Positions 26,132 through 34,502 of a DNA stretch of 64,000 nucleotides are shown here, piece after piece (positions within the stretch are counted from its first letter, which is position 1; each line of letters opens with the position of its first letter). The position numbers and the translations under genes were made by a program. The DNA comes from an uncultured Flavobacterium sp. (lineage in GTDB: Bacteria; Bacteroidota; Bacteroidia; Flavobacteriales; Flavobacteriaceae), in contig CAKUAD010000003.1 in the NCBI GenBank assembly GCA_934636265.1, forward strand, positions 26,308 to 90,307, in the 5' to 3' direction. The notes beneath the pieces were generated by a model. The model saw only the letters and a program-made list of their open reading frames with translations, was not told the DNA's origin and searched no databases.

Positions 26132-26683
26132 ATGAAAAAGCGTCTCTACCGTTTTGTCTTCTTTGCGCTGATGGGCTGGCGCATCACCGGCACCATGGAT
26201 CCGGCCATCCGCAAAAGCGTCCTTATGGTCATGCCGCACACCAGCTGGCGCGATTTTTTTGTAGGATTGTTTTCGCGCGGGATTATCGGGCTGCAGATGC
26301 ACTATGTGGCCAAAAAGGAATTGTTCAGGTTCCCTTTTGGCGACTGGTTCCGATGGATGGGCGGCGTCGCACTCGACAGAACCGGCAACCAGAATCGGGT
26401 AGAGGCCATTGTTGACATTTTTAATAAGCGCGAGGTCTTTAGGATGGCGATCGCACCGGAAGGAACGCGTAAAAAAGTTGACCGGCTTAAAACCGGATTT
26501 TACTTCATTGCGCATCAGGCCGGCGTTCCCATCATTCCTGTTGGGTTTGACTACTCGACAAGGACGGTAAAGATAGGCGAGCCCTTTTTTACAACGGGAA
26601 ATGTGGATTGCGATTTGCCGCGACTCCTGACGCACTTTAAGGGCGTAAAAGGAAAATTCCCGGAACAAGGATTCGACGCCTGA
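26132..26683 (+). CDS. PlsC-like glycerophospholipid acyltransferase
   Basis: 183 residues. HX4D catalytic motif in MPHTSWRDFF and the phosphate-binding motif APEGTRKKVDRLKTG are those of LPLAT acyltransferases, which acylate lysophosphatidate or related lipids at the membrane. It is shorter than typical PlsC, and WRITGTMDPAIRK before the motif resembles a compact branch that may acylate ornithine lipids or glycolipids. The ATG at 26132 is used; an upstream TTG is unlikely. It begins a run of co-directional genes to 28.8 kb. Confidence 0.87.
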   Translation: MKKRLYRFVFFALMGWRITGTMDPAIRKSVLMVMPHTSWRDFFVGLFSRGIIGLQMHYVAKKELFRFPFGDWFRWMGGVALDRTGNQNRVEAIVDIFNKREVFRMAIAPEGTRKKVDRLKTGFYFIAHQAGVPIIPVGFDYSTRTVKIGEPFFTTGNVDCDLPRLLTHFKGVKGKFPEQGFDA

Positions 26684-26702
26684 TTTTTTGTTAATTTACA
26701 CC

Positions 26703-27818
26703 ATGGATTACCCAGATTTTACCCAATTCCGCGAGCCATCACTTTCCGGGCGTTATCTTACGCTCGACCATATCAAGCCCTTGATCTTCAGGCATAAGCA
26801 TCGCGTCGAAGGCTATTCGGTAAAAAAAGAGCCGGTGTACAGCCTGACTTTGGGCAACGGACCGATCAGGATTTTGATGTGGTCGCAGATGCACGGCAAT
26901 GAAAGCACCACGACCAAGGGCGTTTTTGACCTGTTGAATTACTTTACCTCAACGGTCGATCCGCATCTGCTTGAACGCCTCACCATTTGCCTGATTCCGA
27001 TGCTCAATCCCGACGGCAGTGAGGCTTACACCCGTGAAAACGCCAATCTGGTTGATCTTAACCGCGATTTTATCCATCAGACACAGCCTGAAACCGGGAT
27101 TTTTCTGGACATGGTAAACCGCTTTAAGCCGGATTACGCGTTTAACCTGCACGACCAGCGAACGATATACGGGGCAGGCGATTCAGGACAACCGGCTACG
27201 CTTTCGTTTTTGTCGCCGTCCTGTGACGAAACCCGGGCCATAACGCCGGAGCGTTCCAAAGCCATGGAAATCATAGTGGGTATCAACCGCGTGCTGCAAA
27301 AGTTGATTCCGGGGCAAATTGGCCGTTATGATGACGGTTTTAACGCCAATTGCGTCGGCGATACGCTGCAGATGAAAGGAATTCCCACCATTCTCTTTGA
27401 GGCCGGGCATTACCCGGGCGATTATCAGCGGGAACAGACGCGTTACCTGGTAGCATTATCTATCTACGCCGCACTGAAACACATCAGCGACAACGTTATA
27501 GTTAGCACCGGAATTGATGAATATTTGCATATTCCTCAAAATAAAGTCAATTTTAACGATTTTGTCTATAAAAATGTAAAAATAAATTATGATGGTAACC
27601 AAATTATTACGAATTTAGCGGCTCAGTATCAAGAGGTCAAGGAAGGTCAAATAATCCAGTTTAAGGCGCATCTGGCGCAAATCGGGACGGCTGCCTTTGG
27701 TCACTTTGAATACGATGCCTGGGGAGCCTTGTTTCAGGGAATTCCCGAAGTTGGTCAGCCGGCAGATTTTGTACTTGGTGACCAACCGTTTGTCAATGGA
27801 GTGCCACTAAAACAATAA
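26703..27818 (+). CDS. M14 family zinc carboxypeptidase-like protein
   Basis: 371 residues. Zinc ligands H64 and E67 are in SQMHGNESTT, the third His in FNLHDQRTIYG and the catalytic Glu probably in TILFEAGHYPGD. DGSEAYTRENANLVDLNRDF fits M14 peptidases. There is no signal peptide, so it acts in the cytoplasm, perhaps on peptidoglycan peptides or succinylated substrates. The ATG at 26703 was preferred to an upstream TTG. It is 19 nt after the acyltransferase and 4 nt before the Lrp gene, so they form one operon. Confidence 0.88.
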   Translation: MDYPDFTQFREPSLSGRYLTLDHIKPLIFRHKHRVEGYSVKKEPVYSLTLGNGPIRILMWSQMHGNESTTTKGVFDLLNYFTSTVDPHLLERLTICLIPMLNPDGSEAYTRENANLVDLNRDFIHQTQPETGIFLDMVNRFKPDYAFNLHDQRTIYGAGDSGQPATLSFLSPSCDETRAITPERSKAMEIIVGINRVLQKLIPGQIGRYDDGFNANCVGDTLQMKGIPTILFEAGHYPGDYQREQTRYLVALSIYAALKHISDNVIVSTGIDEYLHIPQNKVNFNDFVYKNVKINYDGNQIITNLAAQYQEVKEGQIIQFKAHLAQIGTAAFGHFEYDAWGALFQGIPEVGQPADFVLGDQPFVNGVPLKQ

Positions 27819-27822
27819 TTAT

Positions 27823-28302
27823 ATGAGTAAGTTTCGCTTAGACGAGGTTGATCACCAGATCCTCGATATGTTGATTGATAACACCCGAATTCCGTTTACC
27901 GATATCGCCAAGAAACTGCTGATTTCAGCCGGTACGGTACACGTAAGGGTCAAGAAGATGGAAGATGCCGGAATCATTACCGGATCGTCGTTGACACTTG
28001 ATTATGAAAAGCTGGGGTATTCGTTTATTGCTTACGTTGGCGTCTTTCTTAACAACACTTCGCAAACCAAGTTCGTACTGGAGCGCATCAACGAGATTCC
28101 CTATGTCACCGTGGCTCACGTCACCACCGGGAAATTCAACATCTTTTGTAAAATACGCGCCAAGGATACCAAACACGCCAAAGACGTCATTTTCATGATC
28201 GATGACATCGAAGGCGTTTACCGCACCGAAACCATGATTTCGCTGGAGGAGAGCATCAACGACAAAAAGCGCTTGATGCATACCATTTTTAAGAATATGT
28301 AA
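27823..28302 (+). CDS. Lrp/AsnC family transcriptional regulator
   Basis: 159 residues. N-terminal winged HTH (HQILDMLIDNTRIPFTDIAK with recognition helix SAGTVHVRVKKMEDAGII) and C-terminal RAM ligand-binding domain (VAHVTTGKFNIFCKIRAKD). These proteins sense amino acids or small ligands and form octamers. It sits 4 nt after the M14 peptidase gene and may control peptide or amino-acid use, but no operator can be picked out. A terminator follows. Confidence 0.93.
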   Translation: MSKFRLDEVDHQILDMLIDNTRIPFTDIAKKLLISAGTVHVRVKKMEDAGIITGSSLTLDYEKLGYSFIAYVGVFLNNTSQTKFVLERINEIPYVTVAHVTTGKFNIFCKIRAKDTKHAKDVIFMIDDIEGVYRTETMISLEESINDKKRLMHTIFKNM

Positions 28303-28307
28303 GACTT

Positions 28308-28323
28308 GCCCCAGAGACGGGGC
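28308..28323 (+). terminator. Intrinsic terminator of the Lrp gene
   Basis: GCCCC / GGGGC stem with a 6-nt loop followed by seven T. It lies 12 nt before the next ATG, so the DinB-like gene may be read by read-through or have its own start. Confidence 0.75.
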
Positions 28324-28334
28324 TTTTTTTGGCG

Positions 28335-28847
28335 ATGAAAAAAAGTGATCTCATTCTGGCCTCGCCCGAGCGTTTTTTGCCCTATCTGAATCAGGTGGGC
28401 GATGTTGATTTGCAGGAAGAACTTGAAATTTCCCTGCATGATTTTATCCGATTCGTACAAAACGTACCCCTGGGCAAACACGATTACGCCTATGCGCCCG
28501 GAAAGTGGACGCTTAAAGACATCATCCAACACCTGATTGATTGCGAGCGTATTTTTGCTTACCGCGCATTGCGTTTTGGCCGGGGAGATAGAACGCCGCT
28601 TCCGGGGTTTGAGGAAGACGATTACGCCGTGGCAGCAGGCGGATCAAAAAGGCATCTCAAGGAATTGCTTACTGAACTCTCAACGGTTCGGCATTCCACC
28701 CTGGCCTTGTACAAGAGTTTTTTAGCCGACGATCTTAGAAAAACCGGAATCGCATCAGGAGCCGAAGTGTCAGTTGGCGCCTTGGGCTTTATCATTATTG
28801 GCCATATGCGCCACCACCAACACGTGTTTGCCGAGCGGTATCTATAA
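28335..28847 (+). CDS. DinB/YfiT-like four-helix metal-binding protein
   Basis: 170 residues of the DinB-like superfamily. A conserved helix carries KDIIQHLIDCERIFAYRALR, and the C-terminal helix has HMRHHQHVF, giving the metal-binding His triad. Members include bacillithiol transferases and thiol-dependent detoxification enzymes. Which thiol this one uses is unknown. The ATG at 28335 was preferred to a TTG inside the terminator. Confidence 0.85.
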   Translation: MKKSDLILASPERFLPYLNQVGDVDLQEELEISLHDFIRFVQNVPLGKHDYAYAPGKWTLKDIIQHLIDCERIFAYRALRFGRGDRTPLPGFEEDDYAVAAGGSKRHLKELLTELSTVRHSTLALYKSFLADDLRKTGIASGAEVSVGALGFIIIGHMRHHQHVFAERYL

Positions 28848-28850
28848 AAA

Positions 28851-28868
28851 AAGAGGGGAAACCCTCTT
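28851..28868. terminator. GAAA-tetraloop hairpin terminator
   Basis: AAGAGGG / CCCTCTT perfect stem with a GAAA tetraloop. The preceding A-run and following T-run make it bidirectional for the convergent DinB-like gene and the acidic protein gene ending at 28874. Confidence 0.85.
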
Positions 28869-28873
28869 TAATT

Positions 28874-29290
28874 TTATTCATCTTCATCGTCGTCGTCCTC
28901 CGGGTCGTCTGATTCGTCGTAGTCGTCATCGTCGTCATCTTCATCCTCGTCCGAGCCACCGGGATCCTTGGTAACGTCAACTTCTTCTTCGTCGGCGTCG
29001 GGATCGATTGCATCTTCATCATCAATGTCCTTGATGGCGTCGATAGGTTCAACGATTGCTTCCAGATCGTCATCTTCTTCAAACTTCTCCAAACGGCTGG
29101 CCAGCTTGGTACTCACTTTTACCAGGTAAATAGTGTCGGCCGTGCGCACCTCGACCGCTTCGATCAGTTCATTTTGGGCATTGCGGAAGCGGATGATATT
29201 GGAATCATCATATCCATCAGGAAATTTCTCAACCAAAAGGTTAAGAATTTCATTAGTCAGTTTAGAGTAGTCAACAATTATGCGTTTCAT
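28874..29290 (-). CDS. Conserved protein with extreme acidic C-terminal tail
   Basis: 138 residues. The first 80 residues (MKRIIVDYSKLTNEILNLL, FRNAQNELIEAVEVRTADTI) form a small conserved domain; the last 50 are almost entirely D and E with a few S, Y and G. I recall flavobacterial homologues sometimes labelled DNA primase, but there is no primase motif. Acidic tails can mimic DNA or bind basic proteins. It is 1 nt downstream of the DHS-like gene, so it belongs to the polyamine operon. Function unknown. Confidence 0.82.
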   Translation of the reverse strand: MKRIIVDYSKLTNEILNLLVEKFPDGYDDSNIIRFRNAQNELIEAVEVRTADTIYLVKVSTKLASRLEKFEEDDDLEAIVEPIDAIKDIDDEDAIDPDADEEEVDVTKDPGGSDEDEDDDDDDYDESDDPEDDDDEDE

Positions 29291-29291
29291 G

Positions 29292-30260
29292 CTACAAGTC
29301 AAGTAGGTAAGCAAATATAAGAGGTGCTACGATTGTAGCATCAGATTCGATAACAAATTTTGGGGTTTTGATGTCCAGCTTGCCCCAGGTGATTTTCTCG
29401 TTGGGAACCGCGCCTGAATAGGAGCCGTAGCTGGTGGTTGAATCAGATATCTGGCAAAAGTAACTCCAAAACGGAACGTCGTGCATCTCCAAATCCTGAT
29501 ACAACATAGGAACAACGCAAATAGGGAAATCGCCTGCAATACCGCCGCCAATCTGGAAAAATCCTATGCCGTTGCCTGAATTTTTAGTGTAATAATCAGC
29601 CAGGTAGGCCATGTATTCGATACCTGATTTCATGGTCGAGGCCTTGATTTCGCCCTTGATTACATAAGAGGCAAAAATGTTGCCCATGGTGCTGTCTTCC
29701 CATCCCGGAACAACTATAGGCAGGTTTTTCTCGGCCGCGGCGTACATCCATGAATCCTTCAGGTCAATCTCGTAATATTGCTCCAAAACGCCCGACAGCA
29801 ACATTTTGTACATAAATTCATGCGGGAAATAGCGCTCTCCCTTATCGTCGGCGTCTTTCCAAATTTTATAGATGTGCTTTTGCAAGCGACGGAAAGCTTC
29901 GTGTTCCGGAATGCAGGTGTCGGTTACGCGGTTCAGTCCTCGCTCCAGCAAATCCCATTCATCCTGAGGCGTCAGATCGCGGTAATGCGGAACGCGCTCG
30001 TAATGGCTGTGAGCCACCAGGTTCATGATGTCCTCCTCAAGGTTTGCACCCGTACAGGAAATGATCTGAACCTTGTCGCGACGGATCATCTCGGCAAAGA
30101 TTTTCCCGATTTCGGCTGTACTCATCGCGCCGGCCAGCGTGACCATCATCTGGGCTCCATTGTTCAGCTGATCCTCATACGCCTTTGCCGCGTCAACCAG
30201 CGTGGCCGAGTTAAAGTGGAGGTAGTGTTTTTCAATAAATTGACTTATTGGTCCTTTCAT
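29292..30260 (-). CDS. Deoxyhypusine synthase family protein, probable homospermidine synthase-type
   Basis: 322 residues of the DHS fold, which moves a 4-aminobutyl group using NAD. Visible are LAGAMSTAEIGKIFAEMIRRD, SCTGANLEEDIMNL, PGWEDSTMGNIFA and the active-site segment EKITWGKLD with the lysine in WGK. Flavobacteria have homospermidine as a main polyamine, and bacterial DHS-like proteins have been shown to act as homospermidine synthases (SpeY, from memory). Arginine decarboxylase is 57 nt upstream, which supports a polyamine role. Modification of EF-P instead is a less likely option. Confidence 0.85.
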   Translation of the reverse strand: MKGPISQFIEKHYLHFNSATLVDAAKAYEDQLNNGAQMMVTLAGAMSTAEIGKIFAEMIRRDKVQIISCTGANLEEDIMNLVAHSHYERVPHYRDLTPQDEWDLLERGLNRVTDTCIPEHEAFRRLQKHIYKIWKDADDKGERYFPHEFMYKMLLSGVLEQYYEIDLKDSWMYAAAEKNLPIVVPGWEDSTMGNIFASYVIKGEIKASTMKSGIEYMAYLADYYTKNSGNGIGFFQIGGGIAGDFPICVVPMLYQDLEMHDVPFWSYFCQISDSTTSYGSYSGAVPNEKITWGKLDIKTPKFVIESDATIVAPLIFAYLLDL

Positions 30261-30317
30261 TATCTGAATTTTAAGCAATCGATACTACGCAAAATAGTAA
30301 TTTTTTGCCGGTTTTTA

Positions 30318-31718
30318 TTATGATTTATTGTACCCGAGAATTTTCATGACATCCTCGGCTGTTTGCGCTTCTGAAAATACTTCGGTCCCCAGAATGCCAT
30401 TCTCGTCGCGGTCAATGAGAATGTGGCGCGGCTGCGGAATCAGGCAGTGGTGTAATCCGCCAAATCCGCCAATGGTCTCTTGATAGGCACCAGTGTTGAA
30501 AAACCCGATGTAGAGCGGCTTTTCCTTGTTGTATTTGGGCAGATAGATGGCGTTCATGTTCTGCTCTGAATTGTAATAATCATCACTGTCGCAGGTAAGC
30601 CCGCCCAAAAGCACGCGCTCGTAATTATCATACCACCTGTTGACGGCAAGCATCACAAAACGCTTGTTGATCGCCCACGTATCAGGCAGCGTTGTGATGA
30701 ACGACGAATCGATCATATTCCACTTTTCGCGGTCGTTTTGCTGCTTTTGATACAAAACCTGGTAAATCGCTCCGCCGCTTTCGCCCACGGTAAACGATCC
30801 GAATTCAGTAAAAATGTGCGGAACCTCGACTTCGGCTTCGTCACAGGCAATCTTGATTTGGTTTAGAATTTCATCAATCATGTACTGGTAATCGTATTCA
30901 AACGCCAGCGAATTCTTGATCGGGAAACCACCGCCAATGTTCAGGCTGTCCAGTGACGGACACTCTTTTTTAAGAGAGATGTAAACCTTGATACACTTAA
31001 CGAGTTCGTTCCAGTAATAGGACGTATCGTTGATTCCGGTATTGATGAAAAAGTGGAGCATTTTGAGTTCCAGCTTGTCATTTTCCTGAATCTGTTTTTT
31101 GTAAAAGTTGACAATGTTCTTGTATCCGATACCCAGTCGCGAGGTATAAAACTCAAACTTTGGTTCTTCCTCGGCCGCAATCCGGATACCTATTTTAAAC
31201 TTGCCTTTTATTTCGGCCTGCAACAAATCGAGCTCTTCGTAATTGTCAATGATCGGGATGCAGTTTTTTTGTCCGTTGTTGATCAGGCGCGCAATGTTGG
31301 TTACGTATTCATCGCGCTTGAAACCGTTGCAAATCACATACGTGCTCTTGTTGATCTTGCCTTTGGCGAGCAGGTTCTCGACAATCGGCACGTCAAATGC
31401 CGACGAAGTCTCAATATGAATGTTGTTTTTGAAGGCTTCGTCCATTACATACTGAAAATGAGAGCTTTTTGTGCAATAGCAATAAAAGTACTTTCCGTCG
31501 TAATTGTTCTTTTCGATCGCGTTCCTGAACCAGGTTTTGGCGCGCTTGATGTTGTTGGAAATCTGCGGCAGGTAAGTAAACTTAAGTGGCGTTCCGTACT
31601 GTTCCACGAGCTTCATCAAGTCGATGTTGTGAAACAGCAGGTTATCCTTGTTAAGGGTAAATTCTTCCTGCGGGAAGTAGTATGTTTGGTTAATCAGGTC
31701 TATGTATTTGGTGTTCAT
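30318..31718 (-). CDS. speA: Arginine decarboxylase (PLP fold III)
   Basis: 466 residues. The PLP lysine is in YCYCTKSSHFQYV at about 84, the glycine loop is NIGGGFPIKNS and GESGGAIYQV follows. It turns arginine into agmatine, the first step to putrescine. It is shorter than the E. coli SpeA (over 600 residues), and belongs to the compact Bacteroidota form. No agmatinase gene lies beside it, unlike many polyamine loci. It heads an operon with the DHS-like and acidic-tail genes. A small reading frame and promoter lie upstream at 31.77-31.95 kb. Confidence 0.9.
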   Translation of the reverse strand: MNTKYIDLINQTYYFPQEEFTLNKDNLLFHNIDLMKLVEQYGTPLKFTYLPQISNNIKRAKTWFRNAIEKNNYDGKYFYCYCTKSSHFQYVMDEAFKNNIHIETSSAFDVPIVENLLAKGKINKSTYVICNGFKRDEYVTNIARLINNGQKNCIPIIDNYEELDLLQAEIKGKFKIGIRIAAEEEPKFEFYTSRLGIGYKNIVNFYKKQIQENDKLELKMLHFFINTGINDTSYYWNELVKCIKVYISLKKECPSLDSLNIGGGFPIKNSLAFEYDYQYMIDEILNQIKIACDEAEVEVPHIFTEFGSFTVGESGGAIYQVLYQKQQNDREKWNMIDSSFITTLPDTWAINKRFVMLAVNRWYDNYERVLLGGLTCDSDDYYNSEQNMNAIYLPKYNKEKPLYIGFFNTGAYQETIGGFGGLHHCLIPQPRHILIDRDENGILGTEVFSEAQTAEDVMKILGYNKS

Positions 31719-31771
31719 TTTATTTTGCAGTTGATTAGCGTAAATAATCTACGATCGGTTCCCGCAAAATA

Positions 31772-31933
31772 TCAAACCCTGATGTTGGCGTATTTAATCT
31801 GAAGTTCTTCGTTATCCTGTAACACGCTGCTAAACAATCCTACCGATACACAGGCCATCCAGGTGGTGATTTCACCTGTAATTTTTTGCCGGCTGCGCAC
31901 CGGGATATGTGATGGGATTCGGTTTGTTTTCAC
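31772..31933 (-). CDS. Candidate 53-residue small protein or leader ORF before speA
   Basis: A GTG-started frame begins MKTNRIPSHIPVRSRQKITG and ends QIKYANIRV. The N-terminal third is basic, the middle is hydrophobic (WMACVSVGLFSSVL) and the end is acidic. A perfect TACATTTG -7 box is 4 nt before the GTG, so the transcript would begin almost at the start codon. The frame stops 53 nt before speA. It may be a real small protein, a leader peptide, or chance. It is too short to identify by sight. Confidence 0.4.
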   Translation of the reverse strand: MKTNRIPSHIPVRSRQKITGEITTWMACVSVGLFSSVLQDNEELQIKYANIRV

Positions 31934-31937
31934 ATCG

Positions 31938-31945
31938 CAAATGTA
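31938..31945 (-). promoter_or_regulatory. -7 promoter element (TACATTTG) upstream of speA
   Basis: Perfect TAnnTTTG on the minus strand, 219 nt upstream of the speA ATG. No better element lies nearer, so the speA mRNA probably has a long 5' leader containing the small ORF. Confidence 0.6.
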
Positions 31946-31989
31946 AAAAATAATATATCGGACAAGGATTTTTTTACATTAAAATAACG

Positions 31990-33057
31990 CTACGAATTGT
32001 AATCGGCAAAAGCGCTATAAATTAAGGAATTCGGGATGTTTTGATCAATCGAAATCTTCCCGATCCCGTCTAAAAGCGCAAATAACACCTTGCCGTATTC
32101 GTTTTTCTTGTCGTGCACCAGCAGTCCGAGTATATTTTCTATGTCCATCGCCGTAAAGACAACCGACGCAAAGCTACGCCGGATAACCTGCCGTATCCAA
32201 AGGTATTCTTCCGGTTCCAGAAGCTGGTTTTGCCAGGACAGATAAGATTCGAGTATCATGCCGGCCGCAACAGCTTCTCCGTGTAAAAGCGCTATCTTGT
32301 CAGGGTGATACAAAAAATGACTTTCAATGGCGTGTCCCAGCGTATGGCCAAAGTTCAGCGCCTTGCGGATGCCATTCTCGGTTGGATCCCGCATCACTAT
32401 TTCATTCTTTATCCGCACCGAATCAAACAAAAAAGGTGCAACCGTATCGGCACTGATGGTCTCCAGAACCGCCAGTGACCGCCAGTATGCTTGGTCGGCA
32501 ATCAGCCCGTGCTTGAGCATTTCGGCATATCCCGAGATGAGTTCGGTTTGCGGCAGCGTATGTAAAAATTCCGGATCGATAAGCACCATTTTGGGCGATG
32601 TGATCGTGCCAACCTGATTCTTGAGATGACCAAGATCGACACCGTTTTTGCCGCCCACCGATGCATCCACCATGCCCAGAAGCGAGGTCGGGACGTTGAT
32701 GAAATTGATCCCGCGCTTGTAGGTTGATGCGATAAAGCCACCCAAATCAGTGATGACGCCACCCCCCAGATTGATCACCAGACTTTTTCGGTCGGCGCCC
32801 AAATCAGTGAGAATCGTCCAGACTTCAGCACAAGTCGCAAGGGTTTTCATGGATTCGCCGGGTTCGATTTCGATGATTTCGATGGCGCATTGCGTTTCGA
32901 CACGGCTCAGGAACCGCTGGACGCAAAATTCATGGGTATTCTCATCTACCAATAAAAAAATCCCGGAATAAGGCGTTTGCAGCAGATGCTGATTTAAAGC
33001 TTCGTAAGCCGGCTGGCCAAAATAAATGGAATGTCCTGATGACAGCAGCGTTTGCAT
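31990..33057 (-). CDS. aroB: 3-dehydroquinate synthase
   Basis: 355 residues. It cyclises DAHP to 3-dehydroquinate in the shikimate pathway, using NAD and zinc. The NAD site is INLGGGVITDLGGFIAS, followed by YKRGINFINVPTSLLGMVDA and SVGGKNGVD. Zinc ligands are in the GYAEMLKHGLI and LNFGHTLGHAIE segments, and LLHGEAVAAGM completes the signature. It is a monocistronic gene with a perfect promoter; no other aro genes are in the window. Confidence 0.96.
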   Translation of the reverse strand: MQTLLSSGHSIYFGQPAYEALNQHLLQTPYSGIFLLVDENTHEFCVQRFLSRVETQCAIEIIEIEPGESMKTLATCAEVWTILTDLGADRKSLVINLGGGVITDLGGFIASTYKRGINFINVPTSLLGMVDASVGGKNGVDLGHLKNQVGTITSPKMVLIDPEFLHTLPQTELISGYAEMLKHGLIADQAYWRSLAVLETISADTVAPFLFDSVRIKNEIVMRDPTENGIRKALNFGHTLGHAIESHFLYHPDKIALLHGEAVAAGMILESYLSWQNQLLEPEEYLWIRQVIRRSFASVVFTAMDIENILGLLVHDKKNEYGKVLFALLDGIGKISIDQNIPNSLIYSAFADYNS

Positions 33058-33071
33058 GGGCAGAGTTTGGG

Positions 33072-33079
33072 CAAAGATA
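33072..33079 (-). promoter_or_regulatory. -7 promoter element (TATCTTTG) of aroB
   Basis: Perfect TAnnTTTG on the minus strand, 14 nt upstream of the aroB ATG. Confidence 0.6.
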
Positions 33080-33202
33080 CAATCTCAAACCTAATCTGGC
33101 ACTGCCACCGCGGGATTTCATGGGCATCTTTGACAGCTATGAAAGAATATCCATATCGTTTAAATTTAGTGTTTGGACCGTCATTTTAGCCGGTGCTTGT
33201 CG

Positions 33203-33210
33203 TATCTTTG
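33203..33210 (+). promoter_or_regulatory. -7 promoter element (TATCTTTG) of the proline dehydrogenase gene
   Basis: Perfect TAnnTTTG, 18 nt upstream of the ATG at 33229. Confidence 0.6.
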
Positions 33211-33228
33211 TGACACTTCTTGATCATT

Positions 33229-34404
33229 ATGGAGAAAATCTTCAACAATACGCAAGTGGCGTTTTCAACCATGAGCGACAAAGCCCTCGATCGGGCGTAC
33301 TTTCTTTTTAAGACCATTCAAAGCCCGGCCATGGTAAAAGCGGGCACTGCACTTACACAGTTGGCGCTCAATTTGAGGCTTCCCGTTGAAGGCCTTATCC
33401 GCAAAACCGTGTTTGATCATTTTGTGGGCGGCGTAACCAAGCAGGATTGCATTCCAGTCATCAACCGGATGTACACCAAGGGCGTGTCGTCGGTTTTGGA
33501 TTATTCGGTTGAGGGAAAGGAAGACGAATCCAGTTTTGACGATGCATTGCGCGTGATTCTGGAAGTCGTGGAATTTGCCAAGGATAATCCCGCCATTCCG
33601 TTTGCTGTTTTCAAACCAACGGGATTTGGGCGGATCGACCTTTTTGAAAAAGTTGGTCTTAAACAACCGTTGACACAGGATGAATCCATGGAGTGGGGCA
33701 GAGTAGTGGGCCGATTTGACCAAGTCTGCAAAAAAGCACACGGTTACGGCCTGGCGGTTTTGATCGATGCCGAAGATTCCTGGATGCAGGACGCCGCGGA
33801 CGATCTTTGCACTGAGATGATGAAAAAGTACAACCGCGAAAAAGCCATTATTTTCAACACGTTGCAGCTTTATCGCCACGACCGGATGGAATACCTGCGA
33901 GGTCTGTACGCACAATCCCGCGAACACGGCTTTCACATCGGCATGAAACTGGTCCGCGGTGCCTATATGGAGAAAGAAGCCAAGCGCGCGCAGGAAAAAG
34001 GATACCCAAATCCTATCTGCCCAAGCAAGGAAGCCACCGACGCCAACTATGACGCAGGTGTGTCTTTTATGATGGATCACCTGGAAACCATGGCGATTTT
34101 TGCCGGCACCCACAACGAAGAGAGCAATTACAAGCTCATGGAACTCATGCGTCAAAAAGGCCTGGCCAACAATGATCCAAGAATTTGGTTCGGCCAACTC
34201 TACGGCATGAGCGACAACATCAGTTACAACCTGGCAAGCAAAGGGTACAATGTAGCCAAATACCTGCCTTTTGGTCCGGTACGCGACGTGATGCCGTACC
34301 TTTTTAGGCGAGCTCAGGAAAACACTTCGGTAGAAGGTCAAACTGGACGCGAACTCGTGCTGATTACCGCCGAACGCCAACGTCGCAAACAAGCCCGTCA
34401 CTGA
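33229..34404 (+). CDS. Proline dehydrogenase
   Basis: 391 residues of the FAD-dependent PRODH barrel, single-function rather than fused to P5C dehydrogenase. It oxidises proline to pyrroline-5-carboxylate at the membrane, passing electrons to quinone. Typical segments: YSVEGKEDE, VFKPTGFGRIDLFEKV, LIDAEDSWMQ, FNTLQLYRHDRMEYL, KLVRGAYMEKE, AGTHNEES and YLPFGPVRDVMPYLFRRAQEN. The ATG at 33229 was preferred to an upstream TTG. P5C dehydrogenase is not in the window. Confidence 0.94.
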   Translation: MEKIFNNTQVAFSTMSDKALDRAYFLFKTIQSPAMVKAGTALTQLALNLRLPVEGLIRKTVFDHFVGGVTKQDCIPVINRMYTKGVSSVLDYSVEGKEDESSFDDALRVILEVVEFAKDNPAIPFAVFKPTGFGRIDLFEKVGLKQPLTQDESMEWGRVVGRFDQVCKKAHGYGLAVLIDAEDSWMQDAADDLCTEMMKKYNREKAIIFNTLQLYRHDRMEYLRGLYAQSREHGFHIGMKLVRGAYMEKEAKRAQEKGYPNPICPSKEATDANYDAGVSFMMDHLETMAIFAGTHNEESNYKLMELMRQKGLANNDPRIWFGQLYGMSDNISYNLASKGYNVAKYLPFGPVRDVMPYLFRRAQENTSVEGQTGRELVLITAERQRRKQARH

Positions 34405-34483
34405 TTCTCCGGCCTGGGGAAAAAAGTCGCGAAAAATACCACCAAGAATTTACTTTTACGCTTGCAAAAACAAATTCTGGTTG

Positions 34484-34491
34484 TATATTTG
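34484..34491 (+). promoter_or_regulatory. Promoter TATATTTG with TTG at -33 for tRNA-Val
   Basis: Perfect -7 box with TTG at 34462-34464 (19-nt spacing), 11 nt upstream of the tRNA. Confidence 0.8.
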
Positions 34492-34502
34492 CCTCCGCTT
34501 TG

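Noticed and set aside
33265..34401. A 378-codon open frame antisense to proline dehydrogenase
   Set aside because: Long antisense frames are common opposite genes with biased codon use; the sense frame has clear PRODH motifs and a promoter.
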